Source: Micromonospora kangleipakensis (GTDB lineage: Bacteria > Actinomycetota > Actinomycetes > Mycobacteriales > Micromonosporaceae). Taken from it: a stretch of 64,000 nt of DNA. The stretch's first letter is position 1. Each line of letters opens with the position of its first letter. Location: contig NZ_SHLD01000001.1 in the NCBI RefSeq assembly GCF_004217615.1, forward strand, positions 3,224,001-3,288,000, read 5' to 3'. Below the pieces are notes generated by a model that was not told where the DNA came from, did no database searches, and saw only the letters and a program-made list of their open reading frames with translations. This document shows positions 16,638 to 24,451 of the stretch, in pieces. Position numbers and translations under genes: made by a program.

Positions 16638-16785
16638 CGCACCACCCTTCCCGCCGCCCGCGGTGCGGGCAGGTGGTGACCAGTGCCCCGTACTTTCGAC
16701 CCCTAAGCCTCGGTGTCCGGCTTGTCCCGGTGGGACCCGTCACCCGGACCTCGCCCCACGGAGGACGCGCGACGGCGTCGGCGGG

Positions 16786-17463
16786 TCAGACCAGGGCGGC
16801 GATGGCGCTGTCGGCAAGGCCGTCGAGGAGCGCGGCCGGATCGTCGTAGACGGCCACCGCGCCCGCGCCAGCCAGCTCGCCCCGGCTGGTGCCGCCGCAG
16901 GTCAGGCCGATGCAGGGGATGTTCAGCTTGCCGGCCGCCGCGACGTCCCAGACCGAGTCGCCGACGAAGACCACCCGCTCCGCCGTGAGCCCGGACTGCT
17001 CCAGCGCGGCGACCAGGATATCCGGCGCCGGCTTGCTCTCCTGCGCGTCCGCGGAGCAGGTCACCGTGTCGATGGCGTCATCGGCGTCCAGCGCGGCCCG
17101 CAGCGCGGCCACCTCGTGTTCGGCCGCCGACGTCGCCAGCACCACCCGCAGCCCCCGGGCGGCGCAGGCCCGGAGCAGGGCGGCGGCCCCGGGCAGCGGG
17201 GCGAGCCGCTCCCAGTACTCGCCGAAGAAGCTGTCGTGGGCGTCCCGCAGCTTGCCGTCGTCGCCCCGGTCGCGCTCCGGACCGAGCAGGTGGTCGAGGA
17301 GCTTGTCGGAGCCCATGCCGATCGACCGGTGGATCAGCGCCATGGGGACCCGGTGATCGGCCTGGCGCAGCGCCTCCCACCAGCTCACGGTGTGCAGGTA
17401 GGTGGTGTCGACGAGGGTGCCGTCCACGTCGAGGAGGACGCCGCAGCGGTTGTCGGTAGGCAT
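16786..17463 (-). CDS. HAD-family phosphatase
   Basis: A 225-residue haloacid-dehalogenase-like hydrolase, subfamily IA. Motif I DVDGTLVDT carries the nucleophile and acid Asp residues, a helical cap follows, motif II is VVLATSA, motif III is the Lys of ESKPAPDI, and motif IV is VVFVGDSVWDVAAA. Such enzymes dephosphorylate small metabolites (phosphoglycolate- or beta-phosphoglucomutase-like). The ATG at 17463 follows AAGGGGAGGC closely. A GGGTAG box lies 11 bases upstream of the start, but its -35 match (GCGT) is weak. It follows the phosphatase gene at 17508 by 44 bases and may share its transcript. Confidence 0.87.
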   Translation of the reverse strand: MPTDNRCGVLLDVDGTLVDTTYLHTVSWWEALRQADHRVPMALIHRSIGMGSDKLLDHLLGPERDRGDDGKLRDAHDSFFGEYWERLAPLPGAAALLRACAARGLRVVLATSAAEHEVAALRAALDADDAIDTVTCSADAQESKPAPDILVAALEQSGLTAERVVFVGDSVWDVAAAGKLNIPCIGLTCGGTSRGELAGAGAVAVYDDPAALLDGLADSAIAALV

Positions 17464-17507
17464 GCCTCCCCTTCTACCCGGCCGGGCTCGCGCTGACGCG
17501 CGACCCG

Positions 17508-19646
17508 TCAGGAGGGGATGAGGATCTCGAACCAGACCGTCGAGCCGCGCACCGTCGGGTCGGTGCCCCAGGCGTCGCTCAGCTCCTCGATCAGGCCCAG
17601 ACCGCGCCCCCGGCTGCTCAGCGTGTCGGTCTGCGCCCGGGTCACCGTGCCGCGGGTGCCCGAGTCGGCGACCGACACCAGCAGCCGCTCGGCACTCAGG
17701 TCGATCTCCACCCGGGCGGCGGTGCCGGCGTGCAGCAACGCGTTGGTGGTCAGCTCGCTGGTGCAGAGCACCGCCGCGCCGATCACGGCCTCCGGCACCC
17801 GCCACTCGGTGAGCTGGGCGGTCATCCAGTGCCGCACCCGGCTCGGCGCGGTCGGCTCGGCCGGCACCTCCATGCTGGCCGACCGGCTCGGCTTGACCGC
17901 GTGCTCCACCGCCAGCACCGCGACGTCGTCCTCGGTGGACCCCGGCACGGCGCCGGTGGCCACCGCGCAGAGCGCCCGGGGGTCGCCGCTGCTGGCGGCG
18001 GTCACCGCCCCGGCCAGCCCGGCCAGCCCGGCGGTCAGGTCCTGCCAGCGCCGCTCGATCACGCCGTCGCTGAACAGCAGCAGGGTGTCGCCGGGGCGGA
18101 ACGGCACGGTGACCGTACGGGGCTGGCAGCCGAGGCCCAGCGGGGCGCCGGGCGGCACGTCGACGTACTCGGCGACGGGTTCGTCCGTCTCCGAGCAACG
18201 CCGGATCAGCGGTGCGGGATGGCCCGCGCTGGCCAGCGTGATCCGCTCCCGGTCCGCCTCGACGACCCCGAAGACCACGGTCACGAAGAGCTCCTGCGTC
18301 CCGGCCTCGGCGCCCAGGCTGGAGACCAGCCGGTCCAGCCCGCCGAGCACCGCGTCAGGGCGGGGATCGCTGAGGGCGAGCGCCCGCAGGGCCGCCCGCA
18401 CCTGCCCCATCCGCGCCGCCGCCTGCACGTCGTGGCCGGCCACGTCGCCGAGGACCACGCCCAGCGCGCCGGTGGGCAGCACGAAGGCGTCGTAGAAGTC
18501 GCCGCCGGCGGCGTTGCCGTCGACCCCTGGGGCGTACCGGGCGGCTATGCGCAGCCGGGGCAGGTCGGGCAGCTGCTCCGGGAGCATGCTGCGCTGCAGC
18601 AGCTGGGCGGTGCCGTGCTGGGTCTCGAACCGGCGCGCCCGCTCGGCCGCCTGACCGACCAGCTCGGCCGAGGCGACGAGCAGCGCCCGCTCCGCCGCGG
18701 ACCAGATGTGCGGGGTCTGGTAGCCGACCGCCAGCGCGCCCCGGACCACCGAGGAGCGCAGCGGCAGGGCGGCCAGCGCCCGGATCTTCTGGTCGTGCCG
18801 GTCGACCGCGGTCTCCCGCAGCGGCTGGCCGTCGCTGACGTAGAAGGGCACCCCGCTGCGGGCGGTCACCGCGACCGGGCCGGGCGAGTCGGCCGGGGCG
18901 CGCCGCCACAGCGGCGGCAGCCGCTCGTCGGCCTCGTCGAGCAGCTCGCCCCGGATCCGCCGGACCATCCGCCAGCTGCCGCCCTCATCGACGGCGAAGG
19001 CGACCCGGTCGGCGTCGAACGAGTTGATGGCGTACCGGAGGGTGACGCGGGCGACGTCATCGAGGGTGAGGGTGCCGGACAGGGCGGCGGCGAAGTCGCT
19101 CAGGCTCTGCAGCTGCTGGGTGAGCTGGGTGGTCTGCGCCGCGACGGTGAGCACGCCGATGATCCGGCCGGTGCTGTCGCGCACCGGGGAGTGGCCCTGG
19201 GTGAAGACCGCCGGCTCGCCGCCGCCGACCAGATGCCGGTCGGCCGGCAGCACCGCCTCCCGCTCGAGGAAGGACTCGCCGTACCGGTACGCGCGTTCGA
19301 GCACCTCCCCGGCGCCCGGCTCGTGCCAGACGTCCGCGAAGACCTCCGCGGCCGGCCGGCCGAGCGCCGCCGGGTGCCGGGCGCCGATCAGCTCGGCGTA
19401 CCCGTCGTTGTAGAGCAGCACCAGGTCGTCGCCGTGGAGCAGGGCCATCGGGACGGGCGAGGCGAGGACCAGATCGACCACGGCGCGTACCGCCGGGTCC
19501 CACCGCTCGGGCGCGCCGAGCGACGTGCCGGCCCACGGATGGGCGAGCACGGCGGCCGCCGCGCCGGAGCTGCTGGCGCCCGGGTCCCCAGGAGCTCCGG
19601 GGACCGGGGCTGATGGCGTGGGGATCCGCCTGACCGTGCCTGGCAT
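17508..19646 (-). CDS. PAS-GAF-SpoIIE phosphatase with C-terminal RsbW-like ATPase domain
   Basis: A 712-residue multidomain regulator. A PAS domain (SPVPMALLHGDDLVLLYNDGYAELIG, about residues 60-180) is followed by a GAF domain (about 185-345). The PP2C/SpoIIE phosphatase follows (NAAGGDFYDAFVLPTGALGVVLGDVAGHDVQAA...LASAGHPAPLIRR...LLLFSDGVIERR, about 370-575). A HATPase_c module of the anti-sigma kinase type ends it (VLCTSELTTNALLHAG...VSVADSG...RGRGLGLIEELSDAWG). In the partner-switching system SpoIIE-type phosphatases dephosphorylate anti-anti-sigma factors, while RsbW-like kinases bind SigF/SigB proteins; here both activities are fused to sensor domains. No transmembrane segment is seen. 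No antagonist gene is adjacent, so the target sigma factor is inferred only. Confidence 0.9.
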   Translation of the reverse strand: MPGTVRRIPTPSAPVPGAPGDPGASSSGAAAAVLAHPWAGTSLGAPERWDPAVRAVVDLVLASPVPMALLHGDDLVLLYNDGYAELIGARHPAALGRPAAEVFADVWHEPGAGEVLERAYRYGESFLEREAVLPADRHLVGGGEPAVFTQGHSPVRDSTGRIIGVLTVAAQTTQLTQQLQSLSDFAAALSGTLTLDDVARVTLRYAINSFDADRVAFAVDEGGSWRMVRRIRGELLDEADERLPPLWRRAPADSPGPVAVTARSGVPFYVSDGQPLRETAVDRHDQKIRALAALPLRSSVVRGALAVGYQTPHIWSAAERALLVASAELVGQAAERARRFETQHGTAQLLQRSMLPEQLPDLPRLRIAARYAPGVDGNAAGGDFYDAFVLPTGALGVVLGDVAGHDVQAAARMGQVRAALRALALSDPRPDAVLGGLDRLVSSLGAEAGTQELFVTVVFGVVEADRERITLASAGHPAPLIRRCSETDEPVAEYVDVPPGAPLGLGCQPRTVTVPFRPGDTLLLFSDGVIERRWQDLTAGLAGLAGAVTAASSGDPRALCAVATGAVPGSTEDDVAVLAVEHAVKPSRSASMEVPAEPTAPSRVRHWMTAQLTEWRVPEAVIGAAVLCTSELTTNALLHAGTAARVEIDLSAERLLVSVADSGTRGTVTRAQTDTLSSRGRGLGLIEELSDAWGTDPTVRGSTVWFEILIPS

Positions 19647-19786
19647 GACCGCAGCCTATCCGGAGCGTGACGCGGACGTTCCGATCATGCGCGGGGCGGC
19701 GCCCCCGGTGTCGGTCGGTCGGGCCGTTTCGGCAGGTCAGGGCCGGTTCCGACAGGGATGTCGGGGAAATCCCGGCCGGTGGCACG

Positions 19787-19811
19787 GCGTGCCCCGGTGA
19801 CGACCGGGTAT
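19787..19811 (+). promoter_or_regulatory. Candidate SigF/SigB-type promoter
   Basis: GCGT (19787-19790), a 15-base spacer and a perfect GGGTAT (19806-19811) match GNNT-N14/16-GGGTAY. The leader to the ATG at 19847 would be about 29 bases and contains AGGAGG. Confidence 0.45.
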
Positions 19812-19846
19812 GCGGGCGTCGCAGTTCACGCGACAGGAGGGACATC

Positions 19847-20695
19847 ATGCCGAAAACCCTCGCGGCCGGGCAGGCCGACATCGGTGACGCCCTGGCCGAC
19901 ATGTGGAGGTCGGTGCTGCTCTTCATCCCGAGGGCCATCGCGTTCATCGTGATCCTCGTGGTGGGTTGGCTCATCGCCCGAGCCGTCCTCAAGATCGTGG
20001 ACGCGGCACTGGAACGGGTGGGTTTCGACCGCTGGGTCGAACGGGGCGGCGTCAAACGGGCGCTCGAGAGAACCAAGTACGACGCGAGTGACATCCTGGC
20101 CAAACTGGCCTACTACGCCGTCCTGCTGTTCACCCTGCAGTTCGCCTTCGGGGTGTGGGGACCGAACGCCATCAGCGACCTGATCCGGGGCGTGGTCGCC
20201 TGGCTGCCGCGAGCCTTCGTGGCGATCGTCATCGTGGTGATCGCCGCCGCCATCGCCAACGCGGTCCGGGACCTGATCACCGGCGCGCTGGGCGGGCTCT
20301 CGTACGGCAAGATCCTCGCCGACCTGGCGGCGATCTTCATCCTGGCGCTCGGCGTGATCGCCGCGCTCAACCAGGTGGGTATCGCCACCACGGTGACCAC
20401 TCCGGTGCTGATCGCGGTGCTCGGCACGGTGGCCGGCATCCTGATCGTCGGCGTCGGCGGTGGTCTGGTGAAGCCGATGCAGAGCCGCTGGGACGGCTGG
20501 CTGGACCGGGCCGCGGAGGAGTCCCACGCGATCCGGGAGCAGCGCCAGGCGCAGGGTGCCGGGCGCAGCGACTACGAGCGGCAGATGGCCGACCGGAGCG
20601 CCGCGGAGCGTACCCAGGTGATGTCCCGCGGCCAGGAGTCGATGTCCGGCGCCCGGGGCGACGAGACCCAGCAGTTCCGCCGGCCGGGCGGCTGA
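19847..20695 (+). CDS. Membrane protein with conserved TM-helix repeats, channel-like
   Basis: A 282-residue protein with five or so hydrophobic helices: ALADMWRSVLLFIPRAIAFIVILVVGWLIAR, AKLAYYAVLLFTLQFAF, WLPRAFVAIVIVVIAAAIANAV, ADLAAIFILALGVIAALNQVGIA and ILIVGVGGGLVKPM. Amphipathic glycine-rich segments between them resemble the 'conserved TM helix' (CmpX/MscS-related) family. The C-terminal 60 residues are polar with a Gln/Arg-rich tail. The ATG at 19847 has AGGAGG 6 bases upstream (19835-19840). A role in osmotic or envelope stress is inferred from the family and from the candidate stress promoter. Confidence 0.75.
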   Translation: MPKTLAAGQADIGDALADMWRSVLLFIPRAIAFIVILVVGWLIARAVLKIVDAALERVGFDRWVERGGVKRALERTKYDASDILAKLAYYAVLLFTLQFAFGVWGPNAISDLIRGVVAWLPRAFVAIVIVVIAAAIANAVRDLITGALGGLSYGKILADLAAIFILALGVIAALNQVGIATTVTTPVLIAVLGTVAGILIVGVGGGLVKPMQSRWDGWLDRAAEESHAIREQRQAQGAGRSDYERQMADRSAAERTQVMSRGQESMSGARGDETQQFRRPGG

Positions 20696-20711
20696 GCCGA
20701 CCGGTGGCAGG

Positions 20712-20744
20712 GAGGGTGTCCGCGGGGCGATCGCGGGCACCCTC
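20712..20744. terminator. Bidirectional hairpin
   Basis: GAGGGTG-t-CCGCG (20712-20724) pairs with CGCGG-g-CACCCTC (20732-20744), the internal t:g pair being the only non-Watson-Crick position, with a 7-base loop. It lies between the convergent channel-like and DUF6401 genes. Confidence 0.65.
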
Positions 20745-20752
20745 GCCTCGGG

Positions 20753-21115
20753 TCAGGCCAGGTGTCGCGGGTCCAGCCCGCGGGCCAGGGCGCAGACCGC
20801 CAGCAGCCGGGTGTGCAGCCAGTCCGGCGCCGACCAGTCGGTCGGTTCGGCGGACGGCTGCCAGCCGTGCTCGATCGCGGCGGCGCGGACGCCCTCGGCG
20901 TACCCGGCGAGCGCGGCGACCGTGAGCCGCCGGCGGTCGCCGTCGAGGCTGTCGCGGACGGCGGCGGCGTGCTGGTCGACCAGGGCGAGCAGCCCGGGGC
21001 GGGCGGCGGCGGCGGCCAGCCCGGCGGTGCCGACGGAGGCGGTGAGCGCGGTGAGGGCGGACCGCGCGGCGCCGGCGGCGGAGGGGGTCGCGACCCGGTT
21101 GTTCGGCACACGCAT
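20753..21115 (-). CDS. DUF6401-like small protein
   Basis: A 120-residue, alanine-rich soluble protein. The central LLALVDQHAAAVRDSL...LAGYAEGVRAAAIEHGW pattern resembles the actinobacterial DUF6401 family, which is sometimes found near natural-product genes; no function is established. The ATG at 21115 is the first in frame; the ribosome binding site is unclear. Third codon positions are nearly all G or C. It converges with the channel-like gene and diverges from the 21281 gene. Alternative: an unrelated lineage-specific protein. Confidence 0.6.
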   Translation of the reverse strand: MRVPNNRVATPSAAGAARSALTALTASVGTAGLAAAAARPGLLALVDQHAAAVRDSLDGDRRRLTVAALAGYAEGVRAAAIEHGWQPSAEPTDWSAPDWLHTRLLAVCALARGLDPRHLA

Positions 21116-21280
21116 GGAAACCGAGGCTAATCACGCCCTGACCGGGTCGACCTCGGCCGACCGGATGAGTGCCGATCGGCCGGGGCGGTGTGCGGCCTCC
21201 TCCGGTGGGATTGATCCGGCCGGGACCGGGCAGGAGGGAAACCGCGCGAACCGGCGCAGGCGACCTCGCGGAGGAACGGA

Positions 21281-21730
21281 ATGGGACAGCACGCGGACGG
21301 ACCCGACGAGCGGCACCGGCGCCCGGCCGGCGTGAGCGACGGCACAGTGGAGGCCCTGGGCAAGCTCAGCGAGGCCCTGGAGGCCGTCGAGCGGGCCCGG
21401 GGCCACCTCTACTCGCTGCACCAGCTCATCGGCCATGCCGACCTGATGCTCGACGACGCGGTGGAGCTGTTCCGGTCCGCCGGGCACGGCGACATCGCCG
21501 ACCGGATCGGCCGGGACCTGCTCGGCCGGAACGTGATCGCCGGACGCTGGACCTTCCAGATCGTCGAGGACTTCGACGACGGCTACTACGCCCTGTTCCG
21601 GGAGCTGGACCGCCAGGCCCGCGACGAGCTGGTCCACGGCCGACGACACCTGTACGAGGCGGAGATGAAGGAGCGCCGCCGCACCCGGGGGCGGCCGGGG
21701 CACGAGGCGCGCCCCGGCGCGGACGGCTAG
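21281..21730 (+). CDS. Conserved actinobacterial hypothetical protein
   Basis: A 149-residue hydrophilic, largely helical protein. The central part VEALGKLSEALEAVERARGHLYSLHQLIGHADLMLDDAVELFRSAGHGDIADRI is predicted helical and could form a helical bundle; the C-terminus is basic (KERRRTRGRPGHEAR). The ATG at 21281 has GGAGG 6 bases upstream (21270-21274). Not recognised beyond this. Its stop TAG shares the palindrome CTAG (21727-21730) with the stop of the convergent gene. Confidence 0.65.
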   Translation: MGQHADGPDERHRRPAGVSDGTVEALGKLSEALEAVERARGHLYSLHQLIGHADLMLDDAVELFRSAGHGDIADRIGRDLLGRNVIAGRWTFQIVEDFDDGYYALFRELDRQARDELVHGRRHLYEAEMKERRRTRGRPGHEARPGADG

Positions 21731-21939
21731 TCCGAGGAGGGGGCGCCCGCCGGACGGGGCCGGGAGGCGTCGTCCGCGATGATCACTGTGGCCACCATCA
21801 GCGCGACGCAGAGGCTGAACAGCCAGGAGTCGTCGGCGACGAGTTTCGCGGCGACGGGCGCCTGGACGGCGGCGAGCAAGAAGCCCAACCAAGCCAGGCG
21901 ACGCTGACGTGACGTGAGGAAGCCGGAGCCCTGTTGCAT
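21727..21939 (-). CDS. Small two-span membrane protein (70 aa)
   Basis: ATG at 21939 gives a 70-residue protein with a basic N-terminus (TSRQRRLAW) and two hydrophobic helices (LGFLLAAVQAPVAAKLVA and LFSLCVALMVATVIIA), ending in a polar tail. Longer in-frame starts exist upstream but would overlap the AT-richer non-coding stretch. The ribosome binding site is weak. Function unknown. Confidence 0.5.
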   Translation of the reverse strand: MQQGSGFLTSRQRRLAWLGFLLAAVQAPVAAKLVADDSWLFSLCVALMVATVIIADDASRPRPAGAPSSD

Positions 21940-22101
21940 CCCGAAAGTCTTGCGCGGCACCCCGGCATTGCCGTCACCCGTTCGGCCGATTCTGGATGAC
22001 CTGTCCGGATTCTCAGCCGTCCGGACGTCAGTTTTTGTCGTTTCGGGGGAGTCGCCGGTCGGCGTCAACCGTCCGGCCGGGGTGCGGCAGGATGACCCAC
22101 C

Positions 22102-22919
22102 GTGTCGCGCACCCCTGCCCCGCCCCGGGCGTCCCTGCTCGTGCTGGCCTACCTCGCCTTCGTCACGCCTTCTTCGGCCTCGGCGTCGCGATCGGCCCGC
22201 TGATCATGACCGGTGCGCTCAGCGCCGGCCTGGCCTGGCGCTGGGGGTACGGCATGGTCGCGACCGCCCAGCTCGTCCTGGCCGCCGCGTTCGCGCTCAC
22301 CGTGCGCGCCTGGCGGGAGCGGGCCCCGGCCGGCGCCGGCACCATGCCGCCCGACCCGATCGCCCCGGCGGTGCTCCCCGGCCCGGACTTCGGCGCGGTC
22401 GCCTTCGCGGTCTACGTGGCCATCGAGGTGGCCGCCGGGCTCTGGGCGTTCCTGCTGCTCACCGAGGGGCGCGGGCTGCCCGCCGCGGTCGCCGGGATCT
22501 GCGTCTCCGGCTACTGGGGCAGCCTCTTCGTCGGTCGGGTGGTGCAGGGGGTGGTCGCCGAGCGGCTGGGCAGCGCGCGGGTGCTGCGGGAGAGCCTGCT
22601 CGGCATGGCCGCCGGGGCGGCGCTGATCGCCCTCCCCGCGCCGGCCTGGGTAACGTTGGCCGGGCTGCTGGTGGTCGGCTTCGCCGCGGCGCCGGCCTTC
22701 CCGCTGCTGACCCTCACCACCGCCGAGCGGGTCGGCGGGGCGCACGCGGACCGGGTCATCGGCCTGCAGATCGGCGCCGCCGGCCTGGGCGGCGCGCTGG
22801 TGCCGGCCGGGATCGGGGTGCTGCTCGGGCGTACGTCGGTGCAGGCGCTCGGGCCGGCGCTGGTCGTGCTCGCGGCGGCCCTGATCGCCCTGCACGCCGC
22901 CGCGTCCCGGCGGCCCTGA
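22102..22919 (+). pseudogene. MFS transporter with an internal out-of-frame deletion
   Basis: A GTG at 22102 opens with VSRTPAPPRASLLVLAYLAFV, the usual N-terminus and first helix of a major facilitator protein, then runs into a stop at 22201-22203 in that frame. From about 22165 another frame continues with HAFFGLGVAIGPLIMTGALSAGLAWRWGYGM, which resembles helices 4-5 of such transporters, and goes on to a normal C-terminal half ending at 22919. The part between helix 1 and helix 4 is missing, roughly 115-120 residues by comparison with a normal length near 390, and the junction shifts the frame. An alternative is a short expressed protein from the longer open frame, but the loss of three helices argues against function. 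Confidence 0.7.
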
Positions 22920-23026
22920 CCGGGGCTCCCGGCACGCAGGTTCGTAGGTTCGTTCCGGCTGCCCTGACGGCGGCTCAGGACGCCGCCGTGCGCCCGGCCG
23001 TGGCCCCGAGGGTCACGCGCGGGCTT

Positions 23027-23079
23027 CCGGCGGGCCGGCCCGCCGGCCGCCGCCGGGGCCCCGGCGGGCCGGGCCCGCC
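23027..23079. terminator. GC-only palindromes after the MFS pseudogene
   Basis: CCGGCGGGCCGGCCCGCCGG (23027-23046) is a perfect 20-base palindrome. It is followed by GGCGGGCC/GGCCCGCC (23063-23070 and 23072-23079). They lie between the pseudogene and the convergent 23084 gene and probably act as a terminator. Confidence 0.5.
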
Positions 23080-23083
23080 CACC

Positions 23084-23347
23084 TCACATGCTGTCGGGGC
23101 CGGTCCGTCCGGTCGTCGAGGGCCGGTACGCCCGGTCCGCGTCGGTCATCTCCCGACGCTCGGCCTCCGGGCCAGCGCCACGGTCCACCGCCTCGGGACC
23201 GTGCCCGAACGCGGCCTCCTCGCCAGCGTCGTTGCCGGTGGCGTCGTCGGCCTGCCCGTCGAGCGTGGACCGGGCGATCGCCCGGTCAAGTTCGCGCAGC
23301 GGGGTCCGCTCCTCGTCGCGCCACACGTGGCTGTCGTTGTCGGTCAT
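23084..23347 (-). CDS. Small acidic hypothetical protein under a SigF-type promoter
   Basis: An 87-residue, very hydrophilic and acidic protein (TDNDSHVWRDEERTPLRELDRA...DDATGNDAGEEAAFG) without hydrophobic segments, probably largely disordered. It is not recognised as a named family. The ATG at 23347 is 10 bases after the -10 box of a consensus-like SigF promoter, so the mRNA should have a leader of only about 3 bases; no proper ribosome binding site is present. The context of stress proteins suggests a stress-induced role, by inference only. Confidence 0.65.
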   Translation of the reverse strand: MTDNDSHVWRDEERTPLRELDRAIARSTLDGQADDATGNDAGEEAAFGHGPEAVDRGAGPEAERREMTDADRAYRPSTTGRTGPDSM

Positions 23348-23356
23348 TCCCCAGCG

Positions 23357-23381
23357 GTACCCGGGGGCGGTGATCGCAAAC
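23357..23381 (-). promoter_or_regulatory. SigF/SigB-type promoter, near-leaderless
   Basis: On the - strand GTTT (23381-23378), a 15-base spacer and GGGTAC (23362-23357), a full match to GTTT-N15-GGGTAY. The start codon of the 23084 gene begins 10 bases after the -10 box. Confidence 0.7.
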
Positions 23382-23398
23382 GGCCGGGGCGGACACGG

Positions 23399-23428
23399 CG
23401 ATGGCCGCCGGATCACCGGCGGCCATCG
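23399..23428 (-). terminator. Terminator after the SRPBCC gene
   Basis: CGATGGCCGCCGG (23399-23411) and CCGGCGGCCATCG (23416-23428) form a perfect 13-bp stem with a 4-base loop, 27 bases beyond the SRPBCC stop and just upstream of the 23084 promoter. It isolates the two genes. Confidence 0.65.
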
Positions 23429-23455
23429 GAGTTGTCTGTCCGGGGGGTCAGGGGA

Positions 23456-23917
23456 TCAGGGCGTCGGCCGGTCGACCTTGCCGCGCCAGGCGCCGGTCTC
23501 CTGACCGCGCCGCTCGATGAACTGCTTGAACCGCTCCAGGTCGCCCTTGGCCCGGCGGTCGACCACGCCCAGCTTGTCGCCGGCCTGTTCGACCACGCCG
23601 TGCGGCTCGAAGTCCATCTGCAGGGTGACGCGGGTGGTGCCCTCGTCGAGCCGGTGGAACGTCACCACGCCGGCCTGCTGGGTGCCGCCGGTGGACTTCC
23701 AGGCGACCCGCTCGTCCGGCAGCTGCTCGGTGATCTCGGCGTCGAACTCCCGCTTCACCCCGGCGATCTCCACCGTCCAGTGGGTCGTCGTGTCGGAGAG
23801 CTGCCGCACCTCCTGGACACCTTCCATGAAGTGGGGGAACTCCTCGAACTGGGTCCACTGGTCGTAGGCGGTCCGGATCGGGACGGAGACGTCCACGTGC
23901 TCGGTAACGCCGCTCAT
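23456..23917 (-). CDS. SRPBCC-family (polyketide cyclase/dehydrase-like) protein
   Basis: A 153-residue protein of the START/Bet v1-like SRPBCC fold: an N-terminal strand EHVDVSVPIRTAYDQWTQFEEFPHFMEGVQEV, central strands WTVEIAGVKREFDAEITEQLPDERVAWKS, GVVTFHRLDEGTTRVTLQMDFEP, and a long C-terminal helix (GDLERFKQFIERRG). The fold forms a hydrophobic pocket; many actinobacterial relatives of this short type are stress-associated and lack a known ligand. The ATG at 23917 has AGAGGAGGA upstream. It is 52 bases downstream of the DUF2795 gene and probably shares its SigF-type promoter. Confidence 0.82.
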   Translation of the reverse strand: MSGVTEHVDVSVPIRTAYDQWTQFEEFPHFMEGVQEVRQLSDTTTHWTVEIAGVKREFDAEITEQLPDERVAWKSTGGTQQAGVVTFHRLDEGTTRVTLQMDFEPHGVVEQAGDKLGVVDRRAKGDLERFKQFIERRGQETGAWRGKVDRPTP

Positions 23918-23969
23918 GAAGAATCCTCCTCTGCCCGCCGGTGAGTCTGCGGATCGTGGGCCGATCCGG

Positions 23970-24386
23970 TCACCAGCGCGTCGTCTCGTTCTTGTGCCCG
24001 AGTGCGGCCCACACCTCGGAAATCGTCTGGTAACGGATGCCCTCGGGAAGCCCTTCCAGCGCGGCGATGATGTCCGCCGGCGCCGCGTTCTGCTGGGCGT
24101 TGGCGATCAGCGCCGCCCGGTCGCCCGGCAGCGCCGTCATGGTGATGAACCGGCCGAGGCGGCTGCGCCCCTCCACGTCGTCCATGCTCATCCCCTGCGG
24201 GTTGCCGCCACGGCTCGCGCCGGCCGTCACCGTCTTCGGCTCCGGCTGGTCCTCGCCCGCCGGCTCCGGCTGCCGGGACTCCTCGACGCGCGAGCCACCG
24301 GCCCCCGGCCCCTGGACGAGCCCGGCGACCTCCTGGCTCATGTTGTCGTCGACCCTCGGCGAGTGCTTGCTGTTGCCACGTTCCAT
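23970..24386 (-). CDS. DUF2795-domain protein
   Basis: A 138-residue protein. The C-terminal 70 residues hold a DUF2795-like domain (DIIAALEGLPEGIRYQTISEVWAALGH); the N-terminal half is Gln/Glu/Pro-rich and probably disordered. DUF2795 proteins are common in actinobacteria and have no established function. The ATG at 24386 is preferred over an ATG four codons upstream (24398), because the earlier one overlaps the -10 box of a SigF-type promoter. With 24386 the start lies 11 bases after that box, as at several neighbouring genes. Confidence 0.7.
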   Translation of the reverse strand: MERGNSKHSPRVDDNMSQEVAGLVQGPGAGGSRVEESRQPEPAGEDQPEPKTVTAGASRGGNPQGMSMDDVEGRSRLGRFITMTALPGDRAALIANAQQNAAPADIIAALEGLPEGIRYQTISEVWAALGHKNETTRW

Positions 24387-24396
24387 GCCGACAGAC

Positions 24397-24421
24397 ATGC
24401 CCGAGGGGGCCGCCCGTAAAC
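24397..24421 (-). promoter_or_regulatory. SigF/SigB-type promoter, near-leaderless
   Basis: On the - strand GTTT (24421-24418), a 15-base spacer and GGGCAT (24402-24397), one mismatch to GGGTAT. The DUF2795 start codon is 11 bases after the box. The same box and spacing occur upstream of the aldehyde dehydrogenase gene. Confidence 0.6.
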
Positions 24422-24451
24422 CGGGGCCGGCCCACGGAGCCGGTCATTCGG

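Noticed and set aside
17474..17479. GGGTAG 11 bases before the HAD gene start as a SigF-type promoter
   Set aside because: The only -35 match is the loose GCGT at a 16-base spacing, and the gene lies 44 bases behind the phosphatase gene on the same strand; too weak to list.
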